Shown piece by piece: positions 1-8,907 of a DNA stretch of 64,000 bases (position 1 is the stretch's first letter; each line of letters starts with the position of its first letter). The notes under the pieces were generated by a model. The model did not search any database. It saw nothing but the letters and a program-made list of their open reading frames with translations, and had not been told where the DNA came from. The translations under genes were made by a program, and so were the position numbers. The DNA comes from Rothia uropygialis (GTDB lineage: Bacteria; Actinomycetota; Actinomycetes; Actinomycetales; Micrococcaceae): assembly GCF_004137765.1 (NCBI RefSeq), contig NZ_NOIS01000005.1, positions 62,001-126,000 on the forward strand, written 5' to 3'.

Positions 1-605
1 GGTTCAGGACTCTGCCTGACCACGACGACGCCGGCGTCGACCTCGCCCGAGTACCCACCGACCTCGACGAGAACGGGTGGCACGAGCCCTTCCGCGCGCA
101 GGTCTCCCGCGTACCGGCGGTACAAGTCGAGGTAGTCGAAGTCTTCGGCCCCTTGACACACCACGTGCGCGGCGGCGTCGGTCTTCCGGGCGAACTGGTA
201 CATATCCATCGCGCGATGTTTGGGCAGAGTGAAGACGGGTACGACTCCCAGGAGAAAACAACCGCACATATAGGCCATGTACTCGGCCGTGTTCGGTAGT
301 TGCAGCAGGACGCGGTCCCCCGGGACCGCTCCGGCATCCGCCAGCACCCGGGCGGCACGTCGGGCTTCCTCCTCCAGCTGGGCATAGGTCCAGGTCACGG
401 TGGCGAGACTGCTCGCGTCGGAGGTTCGGGCGCTGTGGGCGACCACTGCGGTCCGTTCCGAGAATTCACGGCAGCGGGCCAGGATGAATTCCTGGAGATT
501 TTCATCGATCCAGTAACCCGCATCGCGGTACTTTTGGGCGAATTCTTCCGGAATGCCGGGGAATTCGGCCAGTGGGCTTCGACCGTGGCCCATTAGGGAC
601 GTCAT
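1..605 (-). CDS. entE: 2,3-dihydroxybenzoate-AMP ligase EntE/DhbE, N-terminal part (cut by window edge)
   Basis: The frame is open from an ATG at 605 to the window edge, giving about 201 residues. The start has an AAGAAG ribosome site 7 nt upstream; a second in-frame ATG lies at 593. The protein begins like EntE/DhbE: an N-terminal FAQKYRDAGYW segment, then TWTYAQLEEEARRAA, GDRVLLQLPN and the VFTLPKHR stretch typical of aryl-acid adenylating enzymes. Family members activate 2,3-dihydroxybenzoate with ATP and load it onto an aryl carrier protein. The adenylation core motifs lie beyond the edge. It is the last visible gene of the leftward siderophore operon, 66 nt after the ATPase gene. Identity is firm because of the EntA, EntB and EntC homologues nearby. 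Confidence 0.88.
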   Translation of the reverse strand, partial: MTSLMGHGRSPLAEFPGIPEEFAQKYRDAGYWIDENLQEFILARCREFSERTAVVAHSARTSDASSLATVTWTYAQLEEEARRAARVLADAGAVPGDRVLLQLPNTAEYMAYMCGCFLLGVVPVFTLPKHRAMDMYQFARKTDAAAHVVCQGAEDFDYLDLYRRYAGDLRAEGLVPPVLVEVGGYSGEVDAGVVVVRQSPE

Positions 606-671
606 CTACGTGCTTCTTTCATGTTGAAGGGACTGGATTCGGCGAATCGCCCGTCCGCTCGCCGTGCGGAA

Positions 672-1538
672 TCAATCGTGTGCCGGGACGAGAACCGGAG
701 CGCCTGTCTGCGGGTGGTCCATCAGGTAAACCTTCTGGCCGTAGACCTCTTCGACGCGTTCGGGAGTCAGCACATCGGGAGGCGAACCGTCTGCGACAAG
801 TCGGCTGCGGGAGAACATGAGAACCCGGTCCGCATACCTAGCGGCTTGGTTCAGGTCGTGCAGAACCACGACCAGGGCGGTGCCTTGGTCCGCAAGGCTC
901 CTGGCGGACCGGAGAAGAGACTCCTGATTTTGGAGGTCCATCGCGGCGGTCGGTTCGTCCAAGAGCATGATCGGGGTGGTTTGGGTGACGGTTCGGGCAT
1001 ACGCTACTCGCGCGGATTCGCCCCCAGAAAGAGTCGTGACGTCGCGACGGCGCAGACGCACCAGATCCGAGCCGTCCAACGCGTCCTCGACAATCTGGCG
1101 GTCACGCTGATCGTCGACGTCGTGTGGCAGACGCCCCATTGTCACCGCTTCTTCCACGCTGAACCCGAAGTGCGTGGTCTGCTGCTGAAGCATCACGGAA
1201 CGCCGGCGGGCAAGCTCCAATGCGTGCCATTGCCTGGGGGTGCGGCCGCCGAGAAGGATCTTTCCGCGGCTGGGTTCGAAGTCTCCTGCGAGCAGACCCA
1301 ACATCGTGGATTTGCCGGCACCGTTGGGTCCCACGAGCGCCGTGAGCGTCCCGGAACGGAGACTGAAGGTGACGTCGTCAATCAGGGTTTTGCCGCCGAT
1401 CGTGTAACCGGCGCTGGTCACGTCGATGACCCCGAATTCGGTATTGCCTCCCGTGGTCGAGGAGTCCGCGGGGTGCTTCGAAGCTGCTTCGGGCGCTCGG
1501 TTGGTTTGCCTCCGTGACGAGCGGTCCTTGCGGATCAT
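672..1538 (-). CDS. FecCD-type iron-chelate ABC importer, ATP-binding protein
   Basis: 288 residues, starting at an ATG that overlaps the permease stop (ATGA) with an AGGAGG site upstream. A longer in-frame extension exists but overlaps the permease and is not used. It shows Walker A (GPNGAGKST), a Q-loop region, the signature LSGGESAR, Walker B (IMLLDEPTAAMD) and an H-loop (VVLHDLNQ). It resembles FecE/FepC/HmuV ATPases that drive uptake of ferric siderophores or haem across the cytoplasmic membrane. The first 40 residues are a charged, low-complexity tail before the domain. The siderophore neighbours favour a ferric-catecholate substrate; haem cannot be excluded from sequence alone. Confidence 0.93.
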   Translation of the reverse strand: MIRKDRSSRRQTNRAPEAASKHPADSSTTGGNTEFGVIDVTSAGYTIGGKTLIDDVTFSLRSGTLTALVGPNGAGKSTMLGLLAGDFEPSRGKILLGGRTPRQWHALELARRRSVMLQQQTTHFGFSVEEAVTMGRLPHDVDDQRDRQIVEDALDGSDLVRLRRRDVTTLSGGESARVAYARTVTQTTPIMLLDEPTAAMDLQNQESLLRSARSLADQGTALVVVLHDLNQAARYADRVLMFSRSRLVADGSPPDVLTPERVEEVYGQKVYLMDHPQTGAPVLVPAHD

Positions 1539-2593
1539 GAGATCCTCCTTTTCTCCCGCAGGATCAGGAACAGGAAGAAGGGCGCACCCACCGCGGCCGT
1601 GAACAAACCAATGGGTATTTCGGTCGGCGGGTTCAGGGTGCGCGAGGCGGCATCGGCGGCCACGACCAATACGGCTCCGGCGATAGCCGAGGCCGGCAGC
1701 AGGGCTTTGTGTCCCGGGCCGACAATGAAACGCATGATGTGAGGGACGACGAGCCCGACGAAACCGATGGACCCGGCGAACGCGACGGCGGCCGCGGTCA
1801 ACAGTGCCGTGGTCACGATCACCACGAATCGACTGACCTTGACGTTGAGGCCCAAGTGCTGAGCTTGCCGCTCGCCAAGGGTCAGTACATCGAGAGTCTT
1901 GGACAAGCGAAGGACCAGGAGCATGCCGACAAGAAAAATCGGCGCAACACCGGCCAGCTGTGCCCAATTGGCCCGTCCCAACGAACCCATTTGCCAGAAG
2001 ACCAGGGTCTGAAGCTGCGAATCATCGGCAATATAGGTGAAGAATCCGACCAGGGCCTGACAGGCTGAACCAACCGCGATTCCGACGAGGAGCATCCTCG
2101 CCGTACCCGTGGTCCGGCCTGGTCTGGCCAAGAGGTAGATCAGCGCCGTAACGGCCAGGCCGGCGGCGAATGCGCCCAGGGGAACGACCCACTGGGTTGC
2201 GAACCCACCGGCCAGAACGATCGCGCCGACCGCGCCGACGGACGCCCCGCTGGTGACCCCGACGATGCCGGGGTCGGCCAGCGGATTGTTGAAGAGGCTC
2301 TGAAGGCATGCACCCGATATGGCCAGCGCGGCACCAACCATCACCCCGAGGAGAATGCGGGGAACCCGCAACTGCCACACCACAGAAACATCACGCTGGT
2401 TCAGCGACTCGTCGCCACCGAGAAGGGGTGCCGAGAGGATGTGCCACACATCGACGAGCATGACCCGCACAGGTCCGATCGAGACTGAGAGGACCATGAG
2501 GGCGAGCAGGAGCACAACCCCAAGGGTCAACGTCGCGGAGAGAGGAAGGCGACGGATCTCCTCGCCGTGCGAATTTCTGCGTGTTGTCGGCAT
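1535..2593 (-). CDS. FecCD-family iron-chelate ABC transporter permease
   Basis: 352 residues with about ten hydrophobic segments. The family hallmarks are present: RVPRILLGVMVGAALAISG near residue 77, the NNPLADPGIVGVTSGAS stretch, and GFVGLVVPHIMRFIVGPGH before the last helices. Only one permease gene is present, so it presumably works as a homodimer, as in BtuC-type importers. It starts 6 nt after the lipoprotein stop and its own stop overlaps the ATPase start, so the three genes should be translationally coupled. Role: transmembrane channel for re-import of ferric siderophore. Confidence 0.94.
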   Translation of the reverse strand: MPTTRRNSHGEEIRRLPLSATLTLGVVLLLALMVLSVSIGPVRVMLVDVWHILSAPLLGGDESLNQRDVSVVWQLRVPRILLGVMVGAALAISGACLQSLFNNPLADPGIVGVTSGASVGAVGAIVLAGGFATQWVVPLGAFAAGLAVTALIYLLARPGRTTGTARMLLVGIAVGSACQALVGFFTYIADDSQLQTLVFWQMGSLGRANWAQLAGVAPIFLVGMLLVLRLSKTLDVLTLGERQAQHLGLNVKVSRFVVIVTTALLTAAAVAFAGSIGFVGLVVPHIMRFIVGPGHKALLPASAIAGAVLVVAADAASRTLNPPTEIPIGLFTAAVGAPFFLFLILREKRRIS

Positions 2594-2599
2594 TCAGTC

Positions 2600-3769
2600 T
2601 CAGAACTCCGAAATTGCCTTGGCGAGCGCTTCCGCCCCGGCGCCCAGTTCAGGGCTCGAGTAGCGAACCTGGGCGTCCGGCATGACCACGATTCGCCCTT
2701 CCTTACCGGCTTTGGTCTCCTTGAGGGTCGGGAATGCTTCCCACAATCCGTCTTCTCCTCCCCAAGCCTCGTAGTCCGATTCGGCCAGTACGATCACGTC
2801 CGGATCGGAAGCCAGGATCCCCTCGTTGCTGAATTCACGGGACAGGCCGCGCAGCCCGCTCTCGGCCCCCACGGATTTCATGCCGAGGCTTTCGATCATC
2901 TCGGTTCCGGGTGTTCCTGTACCCGCAACCGAGTTCTGGCCACCGGCCCCGTTGGAGGTGACCTGAATCACTTTGTGGTCCTGGAGGTTGGAGTCCTTGA
3001 CCTTCTTCTTGGCCTTGTCCATATCCGCGTTCAAGGAGTCCACGAGCTTCACGCCGGCATCGTGAGCGCCCACGTAGTCGGCCACTGCCTGAAGTTTGTC
3101 CGCCTGGGTGGTTTGGTCGTCCACCACGACGGCGTCGGTCCCGGCGTCACGGAACTGCTGTGCAACGTCACCGTGCCGTTTGGTGTTGTCCCCAATGAAC
3201 AAGGTTCCGTCCAGGGCCAGAAGTCCTTCGGTTCCGGTCTGCTTGCTGAACTCGAAGTGCTCCGGGGCATCCTTTCCGGCGGGCGAGGTGCTGTTGTTGG
3301 GGGCGGCGTAGATTTTGTCCTGGAGCCCGAGGGCCGCCAAAGTCGACGAAATGCCGTCTCCTGCCGAGATGATCTTGGACGCGTCCTTGACCGTGACCTC
3401 GGTCCCGGTTCCGTCCTTGACCGTGGTGGGCAGGTGGGGATCGGCCTTGATGTCCTCGAAGTCGGTTGTGCCGACCGCGTACTTCCAGCCGGAGGGCAGC
3501 TTGAGGTCCTGTCCACTGCCGGACGATGAGGACTCCGAGCTAGAGCTGGCCTGGTCCCCTTCGGAGGCGGTAGTGGCCGCGTCGCCGCAACCGGCCAGAA
3601 CCAGTGCCCCGATGCTCAGTGCGGCGACCGCGCCCGCCGCGCGCAGGCCTGCCCTGGCGTGGCGGGAGCGTCTTGTGTCGTTGCTTCCGTCCGAGGGACG
3701 GTACGCCCGTTCGCTCTCCTCGACAGCTACGGTCGTCGATTCGATTCGGTTCTCATGATGCGGTGACAT
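2600..3769 (-). CDS. Iron-chelate ABC transporter substrate-binding lipoprotein
   Basis: 389 residues from an ATG at 3769 with a GAAGAGGA site upstream. A longer frame to 3880 would overlap the exporter gene, so I reject it. After a charged N-terminus there is a hydrophobic stretch ending in the lipobox LVLAGC (Cys about residue 61), then a Ser/Glu-rich linker and a helical-backbone solute-binding domain. The pattern DAGTDAVVVDDQTTQADKL, then IESLGMKSVG and ILASDPDVIVLAE, is typical of FepB/FhuD/HmuT-like proteins. It should sit on the outer face of the membrane, capture the loaded siderophore and deliver it to the permease. The unusually long cytoplasmic N-terminus is odd and may mean the true start is not yet resolved. 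Confidence 0.9.
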   Translation of the reverse strand: MSPHHENRIESTTVAVEESERAYRPSDGSNDTRRSRHARAGLRAAGAVAALSIGALVLAGCGDAATTASEGDQASSSSESSSSGSGQDLKLPSGWKYAVGTTDFEDIKADPHLPTTVKDGTGTEVTVKDASKIISAGDGISSTLAALGLQDKIYAAPNNSTSPAGKDAPEHFEFSKQTGTEGLLALDGTLFIGDNTKRHGDVAQQFRDAGTDAVVVDDQTTQADKLQAVADYVGAHDAGVKLVDSLNADMDKAKKKVKDSNLQDHKVIQVTSNGAGGQNSVAGTGTPGTEMIESLGMKSVGAESGLRGLSREFSNEGILASDPDVIVLAESDYEAWGGEDGLWEAFPTLKETKAGKEGRIVVMPDAQVRYSSPELGAGAEALAKAISEF

Positions 3770-3815
3770 GTTTCCTCTTCTCTTCGGGCCGACGAGGCCC
3801 TTCCTTGGGGTTTCT

Positions 3816-6800
3816 TCAGCCTCGCTCGGAAGCTGCGGCTGCGGGGGCGGCGGAAGCGTTGAGCTGGCAGTACCTGCCACCCAGTCGGATCAGCTCGTCA
3901 TGGGTTCCGAATTCGACGATCCGACCGTTCTCCATGACGGCGACGCGGTCGCACCGAGCGGCCGTTGCGAGCCTGTGTGCGACGATCACGGAGGTCGCGT
4001 CCGTGGTTTCTAGCGCATCCATGACGGCCGATTGAGATGCGGCGTCGAGGTGCGCCGTGGCCTCGTCCAGGAGCAGCAGATCCGTTCCGGCGAGCTCGGC
4101 CCGGGCGAGCGCAATGAGCTGGCGATGACCCTGGGCGAGATTCGCCCCGCCGTCGTCGACGCGGTACCGAAAACCTCCGGGCAGCCGAGCAATCGCGAGG
4201 ATCGCCCCGCTGCGCCGTGCGGCCTCTTCGACCTCGGCATCCGTCGCGCCGGGCCGTGCATACCGGATGTTCTCGGCGATCGTGGTGTCGAAAAGGTGCG
4301 GCGCCTGGTCGACCACACCGACTCGCCGCCGATAGGTCTGCCGATTTAGGCCACCGCGTTCTCTGCCACCGACCCGCACTCGACCGTGGTCGGCTTGGTA
4401 GAGCCACGCCATGACCTTGACCAAAGTCGTTTTCCCGGCACCGGTGCTCCCCACCACGGCGAGGCTCGATCCTCTCTCGAGTTCAAGGTCGATGTCCTTC
4501 AGGGCCGGCTGGGAGGCACCATCGTGGGTGTAGCCGACCCCGCTCAAACGGATGTCACCCGAGAGTCGACCTGAATCCTGCGAATGCGGCTCGCCGGGAT
4601 CCACGAGGTCGTTTTCCTCTTGCGGGGTGGACAACAGTTCGTCGGTCCGCTTCTGGCCGATTCGCGCCTGCTGGTACGAATCGAAAATATTGGCCAGCTG
4701 CTGGATCGGCGCATAGAACTGTCCCAGGAACAACAAGAACGCGGCCATGATGCCGGGCGTCAGGCTGCCATCGGAGACGAAGTGCGCGCCGGCGACGAGG
4801 ACCAATGCGTTGGATACCTGGGCGCAGAACACCACGAACGGGAAGTAGAGGGCAATGTAGCGTTGTGCCTTCTCGCGGGATTTCCGGTACGTGTCGGAGA
4901 CCTTCTGGAAGAATCCGGCCGCCACGGACTGTTTTCCGTGCGATTGGACCACACGCAGACCGGAGATGTTCTCCTGCAGAGAGCTGTTGACCTTCCCGAT
5001 GTCCTCTCTCGCCTGGTCGTAGGCCTTGGTGGACAGCTTGCGGAAAATCAGGGTCGCTATGAGAACCAGCGGCATCGGGGACAAAGCAATGACGGCGAGC
5101 AACGGGTTGAAGATCAGCATGGCGACTCCGATCCCGAACATCGAGATCAGGGACATCGTCCCGTTGACCAAGCCCGTCTGCAGGAAACGTGAGAGCGAAT
5201 CGACGTCGACGGTCAGCCGGGTCATAACCTGTCCGCCCTGCTCCTTCTCGAAGTACGGAAGTGAGAATCCGAGCACGTGACGGAAGCTGCGCACACGGAC
5301 ACCGTATTGAACGGCTTCCGAGCCTTTCGAGCTGAACAGCGATTGACCGATGTAGAAGAACCAGTCCCCGGCGATCAGGACCCACGCGAGTACCGCGTAG
5401 AGGAGCAACGTCGAGTGGTCCCCTGGCGCGATCCCGAGATCGATGCCTCGTTGGATCATGAGGGGTACCAGCACGTTGACCAACGCGCTCAGGGCAATCA
5501 GGATTAGGGCCGCGCCGAAGAGGCCTTTGACGGGCTTCAACATCTGTTCGACGCGCGTGACCTTCGGATCGGCGGCCATATTCACCGCCGATTCGGGAAG
5601 GGTCGTGAGCCACGAGCCGCGTTTCGCCGAGTTGTCTTCCGGCTCATCGGTTGCCAAATCATCCTGGGTACCGTCCACGTCCTCGGCCTCGGGCCAAAGA
5701 TTCGCATCACCGGAAACTCGGTCGATGGCCTCGTGTCCACCGGCCATGAGCTCGACGAATTGCGGACAGCCCTGAAGCAGCTGTTCGCGCGTACCGACGC
5801 CCACGGTCCGGCCACGATCCAGGACGACGATCCTGTCCGCGAGGTCGAGGGTACTGCGGCGTCGGGCGATCAAGAGTGTGCAGCGGCGGGCTGAGGGATC
5901 TGCCTGACCGTCGGCGTTCGCGTAGTGCCGCAGGGTTTCGTTGATACCGCTCTCCGTGGTCGCGTCCACAGAGCTTGTGGCGTCGTCGACGATGAGCACC
6001 TTGGGCTGGGTCAGCAGGGCTCGGGCCAGGGCAATTCGTTGCCGCTGTCCGCCCGAGAGGTTCTTTCCGCCTTCGGCCAATTCGGTCTCGTACCCGCGGT
6101 CCAGACCCGCGATGAATTCGTCGGCTCCAGCCGCTCGGGCCGCGGTCCGGATGTCCTCGTCCGAACACTCATGAGTTCCGTATGCGATGTTGTCTCGCAC
6201 CGTGGCGCGGAAAAGGAACGGATCTTCAAAAACCACCCCGACGTTCCGCCGAAGTTCCTTGAGCTTCAATTCCCGGACGTCGCGGGGGCGCTCGTCCTCG
6301 GGACCGGCCGAGGCGTCCGCCGGATCGCCGATGAGCACGGAGCCACCGCTGACGTCGTAGAAGCGCGGCGCCAAAAGCGCGAGGGTTGATTTTCCGGATC
6401 CGGAGGCCCCGACGACCGCGACGGTCTCCCCGGGCCCGACGGTCAGGTTCACGTCGCGAAGAACGGGTTCGTCCGAGGTGTATCCGAAGGAAACGTTGCG
6501 CATTTCCAATCCGGCGCTCCGGGGCGGGGTTGCCTCGCCGTCCCTCATCTCGGGCTTGGCATCCGTCAGCTCAAAGATTCTTTCCGCACACGTGCGGGTC
6601 CGCTGCGCGATCACCAGAAACGAGGCCATGACGCGGGTCGGACCGGTCAGCATGCTCAAGTACGTGGAGAACGCAACAAAGGTCCCGAGGTCAAGGCGTC
6701 CCGTGGTGACCTGCCAGCCGCCGACAAGGAGCAGTGCAGCCTGCCCTGCGGGCGGAAGGGCAAGCATCGTCGCGCTGGGTGCGGCCTGGGCCCGCATGGT

Positions 6801-7541
6801 CTGCATTCGGCGGGAGAAAAGGCAACGGCCTGCCTTCTCGACCCACGTCACATGGCGGGCCTCCTGGACGAATGACTTGACGACCGAGATCCCGGACAGG
6901 GCCGAGCGAATGTTCTCGGTGATCTGCCCGACGTCGTGCTGCGCCCTGGCCGACGTCTCGAATACCCGCTTTCGTGTACGCCATGCAGTCAGACCGAGCA
7001 AAAATACGACGGACACGGCGATGAGGGTCAGACTCGGTGACAGCCAGAGCATGACCCCGATCCCGAAGACGTAGTACGAGATGACAGAGACGGGGACCGG
7101 GCACATCTGCAGCATGGACTGGACCTGTTGCAGATCGTTGTTGGTGCGCGAGACGACTTGTCCGGTCCGCAACGAATCCTGAGCAGGACCGTCGAGCCCC
7201 TGAATCGAGTCGAAGACCCGGCTCCTGAGACGGTGCTGCACGCGCAGGGAGAGCTTGCCTGCCGCGAAGCGACGCAAGTAGTCACCCAGGAAGTCGAATG
7301 CGGCAATCGCCACGAGTCCGGCCCCGAGCCACCACAGTTTGGAGACCTCCCCGTCCATGGCCCCGTTAATGCCTTCTCTCGTCAGCAGAGGACCGGCAAC
7401 GACGGCCGCGATCGTTGCGACGGAAACGATAAGAATCAGGACAACAAGGCGAGGAAATTCGCAGCAGACACGAATCAGTCGACGGAGACCACCGTCTTTT
7501 CGGAGAGCCTCGGCTCCGGTGTGAACGGTCGAAGAGATGAT
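3816..7541 (-). CDS. IroC-like fused ABC exporter (two TMD-NBD halves), unusual start
   Basis: A single chain of two ABC-exporter halves. From the first ATG (7358) it has 1180 residues, but the same frame runs back to the TAG at 7544. Those 61 upstream codons encode a basic N-terminus and a clear first membrane helix (about 7395-7448), so the real protein probably starts upstream. No ATG, GTG or TTG lies in that stretch; I give the full open frame. NBD1 (from the ATG): Walker A GASGSGKST near 317, signature LSGGQRQR, Walker B with Asp (VDDATSSVD) and Arg for the H-loop His. NBD2: Walker A GSTGAGKTT near 970, altered signature LAQGHRQ, intact LLLLDEATAHLD and AHR. This is one degenerate and one canonical ATP site, as in heterodimeric exporters. 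Placement after the glucosyltransferase matches IroC, the salmochelin exporter. Confidence 0.85.
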   Translation of the reverse strand: MISSTVHTGAEALRKDGGLRRLIRVCCEFPRLVVLILIVSVATIAAVVAGPLLTREGINGAMDGEVSKLWWLGAGLVAIAAFDFLGDYLRRFAAGKLSLRVQHRLRSRVFDSIQGLDGPAQDSLRTGQVVSRTNNDLQQVQSMLQMCPVPVSVISYYVFGIGVMLWLSPSLTLIAVSVVFLLGLTAWRTRKRVFETSARAQHDVGQITENIRSALSGISVVKSFVQEARHVTWVEKAGRCLFSRRMQTMRAQAAPSATMLALPPAGQAALLLVGGWQVTTGRLDLGTFVAFSTYLSMLTGPTRVMASFLVIAQRTRTCAERIFELTDAKPEMRDGEATPPRSAGLEMRNVSFGYTSDEPVLRDVNLTVGPGETVAVVGASGSGKSTLALLAPRFYDVSGGSVLIGDPADASAGPEDERPRDVRELKLKELRRNVGVVFEDPFLFRATVRDNIAYGTHECSDEDIRTAARAAGADEFIAGLDRGYETELAEGGKNLSGGQRQRIALARALLTQPKVLIVDDATSSVDATTESGINETLRHYANADGQADPSARRCTLLIARRRSTLDLADRIVVLDRGRTVGVGTREQLLQGCPQFVELMAGGHEAIDRVSGDANLWPEAEDVDGTQDDLATDEPEDNSAKRGSWLTTLPESAVNMAADPKVTRVEQMLKPVKGLFGAALILIALSALVNVLVPLMIQRGIDLGIAPGDHSTLLLYAVLAWVLIAGDWFFYIGQSLFSSKGSEAVQYGVRVRSFRHVLGFSLPYFEKEQGGQVMTRLTVDVDSLSRFLQTGLVNGTMSLISMFGIGVAMLIFNPLLAVIALSPMPLVLIATLIFRKLSTKAYDQAREDIGKVNSSLQENISGLRVVQSHGKQSVAAGFFQKVSDTYRKSREKAQRYIALYFPFVVFCAQVSNALVLVAGAHFVSDGSLTPGIMAAFLLFLGQFYAPIQQLANIFDSYQQARIGQKRTDELLSTPQEENDLVDPGEPHSQDSGRLSGDIRLSGVGYTHDGASQPALKDIDLELERGSSLAVVGSTGAGKTTLVKVMAWLYQADHGRVRVGGRERGGLNRQTYRRRVGVVDQAPHLFDTTIAENIRYARPGATDAEVEEAARRSGAILAIARLPGGFRYRVDDGGANLAQGHRQLIALARAELAGTDLLLLDEATAHLDAASQSAVMDALETTDATSVIVAHRLATAARCDRVAVMENGRIVEFGTHDELIRLGGRYCQLNASAAPAAAASERG

Positions 7542-8657
7542 CTACACCCCCGCCAAGACGTCGGCCAACCGGTCGGCGATCTCGGCCGGTCCCGGCATGG
7601 CCTGGATCTCCGAGCGGACCTGATCGGCTTGTTTCTTATACGCAGGCCCGTCGACCACGGCGCGAATCGTGTCCGCGGTGAGGCCTTCCTCGTCAGGCAC
7701 GATCCCGCAGCCGCGGTCCTGAACGATTTTGGCGTTCATGGGTCGGTCGGCTCCCTCGCCGAAGACGATCTGAGGAACCCCCGCGGCCAAAGCGGTAAAG
7801 GTGTTTCCGGCTCCGCCGTGATGGATGAAGACATCGGAGTTGCTGACCAAGCCGCCCATGGGGATCCAGTCGGTCAGGACGACGTTGTCGGGGAGTTCGT
7901 CGACGAGTTCTTCGCGCGCGTTGTCCTTGAGTTGAAGGACCACTTGGGCATCGATCTCGTCAGCCCGGTGCATGACCCACTGAATCAGATCGAGTCCATC
8001 CACCATGGGCTTGAGAGTTCCAAGGCTCACCAGGACGCGAGGTTTGCTGGGACGAAGCCACCAATCCTGGAAGACAGCTCCGCCGTTGTACGGAACGTAT
8101 CGCATAGGCAGGGTTCTGTCCTTCGGGTGCGCGAGAACGCTCATGCTGGGGGGTGCGACGTCGAGCCAGGCCACGTCCTCACGCGGTTCGCCGACGCCGT
8201 GCTCCTTGAATTTCTCCCTCAATGAGCTGGTGACCGTGTCCACATGCTTCTGCTGGTGTGCAAATCCTACGGTCTGCAGAACAGTCGGTATTCCGAATCG
8301 GGCACCCAGCAGCCGGCCGACCACTCCAAGCGGCGGATAGACGATCAGGTCGGGGCGCCACTGACCCGTGAACTCGACCAATCGGTCCGTCATTTCGTGA
8401 CTGAAGAATGAGAAGTCTCCCGGCTTCGTCCCCAGATTCTGGCGTTTCCGCTCTGCTTCCCGACGTCGGTATTCGGCGTCCGGGTCGAGGCACGGGGCAG
8501 CGTCGAAGGACACGAGACCGGCTTGGACAACACGCTGTGCCATTTCACCGGCGGTTCCCACGACCACCTCGTGCCCTGCCGCCCTGAACCCCTGAGCCAG
8601 GGAAATCACGGGGTACAACAGCCCATAAAGGGGCGGACCGATCACGAGGACTCTCAT
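7542..8657 (-). CDS. iroB: IroB-like enterobactin C-glucosyltransferase
   Basis: 371 residues, ATG at 8657 with AAGGA 5 nt upstream; a TTG one codon earlier sits too close to that site. Compared from memory with enterobacterial IroB, identity is high along the whole length: VIGPPLYGLLYPVISLAQ at the N-terminus, NFSFFS-like GDFSFFSHEMTD, PPSMSVL, RYVPYNGGAV, LVSLGTLKPMVDGLDLI, DWIPMG, IHHGGAGNT and PQIVFGEGADRP. IroB is a GT1-fold enzyme (GT-B, cytoplasmic) that transfers glucose from UDP-glucose to C5 of the DHB rings of enterobactin, giving salmochelins that evade siderocalin. It is the first gene of the leftward operon, and its TAG stop is in frame with the exporter that follows. Substrate assignment is by homology and context. 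Confidence 0.9.
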   Translation of the reverse strand: MRVLVIGPPLYGLLYPVISLAQGFRAAGHEVVVGTAGEMAQRVVQAGLVSFDAAPCLDPDAEYRRREAERKRQNLGTKPGDFSFFSHEMTDRLVEFTGQWRPDLIVYPPLGVVGRLLGARFGIPTVLQTVGFAHQQKHVDTVTSSLREKFKEHGVGEPREDVAWLDVAPPSMSVLAHPKDRTLPMRYVPYNGGAVFQDWWLRPSKPRVLVSLGTLKPMVDGLDLIQWVMHRADEIDAQVVLQLKDNAREELVDELPDNVVLTDWIPMGGLVSNSDVFIHHGGAGNTFTALAAGVPQIVFGEGADRPMNAKIVQDRGCGIVPDEEGLTADTIRAVVDGPAYKKQADQVRSEIQAMPGPAEIADRLADVLAGV

Positions 8658-8702
8658 CAATATCCTTAGAATTCCGGGAGCTAAGCTTTACTGCATACGA
8701 TG

Positions 8703-8721
8703 TTTGTTGAGCCTAACCATA
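8703..8721. promoter_or_regulatory. Candidate IdeR/DmdR iron box between the divergent siderophore operons
   Basis: The 19-mer TTTGTTGAGCCTAACCATA matches 14 of 19 positions of the actinobacterial iron-box consensus TWAGGTWAGSCTWACCTWA, with the right half and centre best conserved. It overlaps a possible leftward promoter, reading on the minus strand TTGATG, 16 nt, TATGGT. A DtxR-family repressor loaded with Fe(II) binding here would shut off the iroB operon when iron is plentiful. A second, weaker AT-rich match lies near 8823-8845 over the rightward promoter. No regulator gene is in the window. Confidence 0.55.
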
Positions 8722-8811
8722 TCCGCGAGTTGTTGTCCATCAAGTCAAACAACATTTCAATCTGAGGCGTGATTCTCGCCGCGCTTCTCGTCACTCGCTT
8801 GCGCGCCGAGA

Positions 8812-8840
8812 TTGGATATGAAATAAGTTAGATTTCTATA
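8812..8840 (+). promoter_or_regulatory. Possible promoter of the esterase-entBAC operon
   Basis: TTGGAT at 8812-8817 and TCTATA at 8835-8840 are separated by 17 nt in an AT-rich patch 68 nt upstream of the esterase start. This is the best sigma-70-like match I see for the rightward siderophore operon. The call rests on motif reading only. Confidence 0.4.
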
Positions 8841-8907
8841 GCCTATTTGCGGAAGATCCCTAAGAATGCCGCAAACGACTGACAACCTTTGAGGATGCAC
8901 CCCAACG

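Noticed and set aside
3770-3880. N-terminal extension of the substrate-binding lipoprotein
   Set aside because: It would overlap the exporter coding sequence; the ATG at 3769 has a ribosome site.
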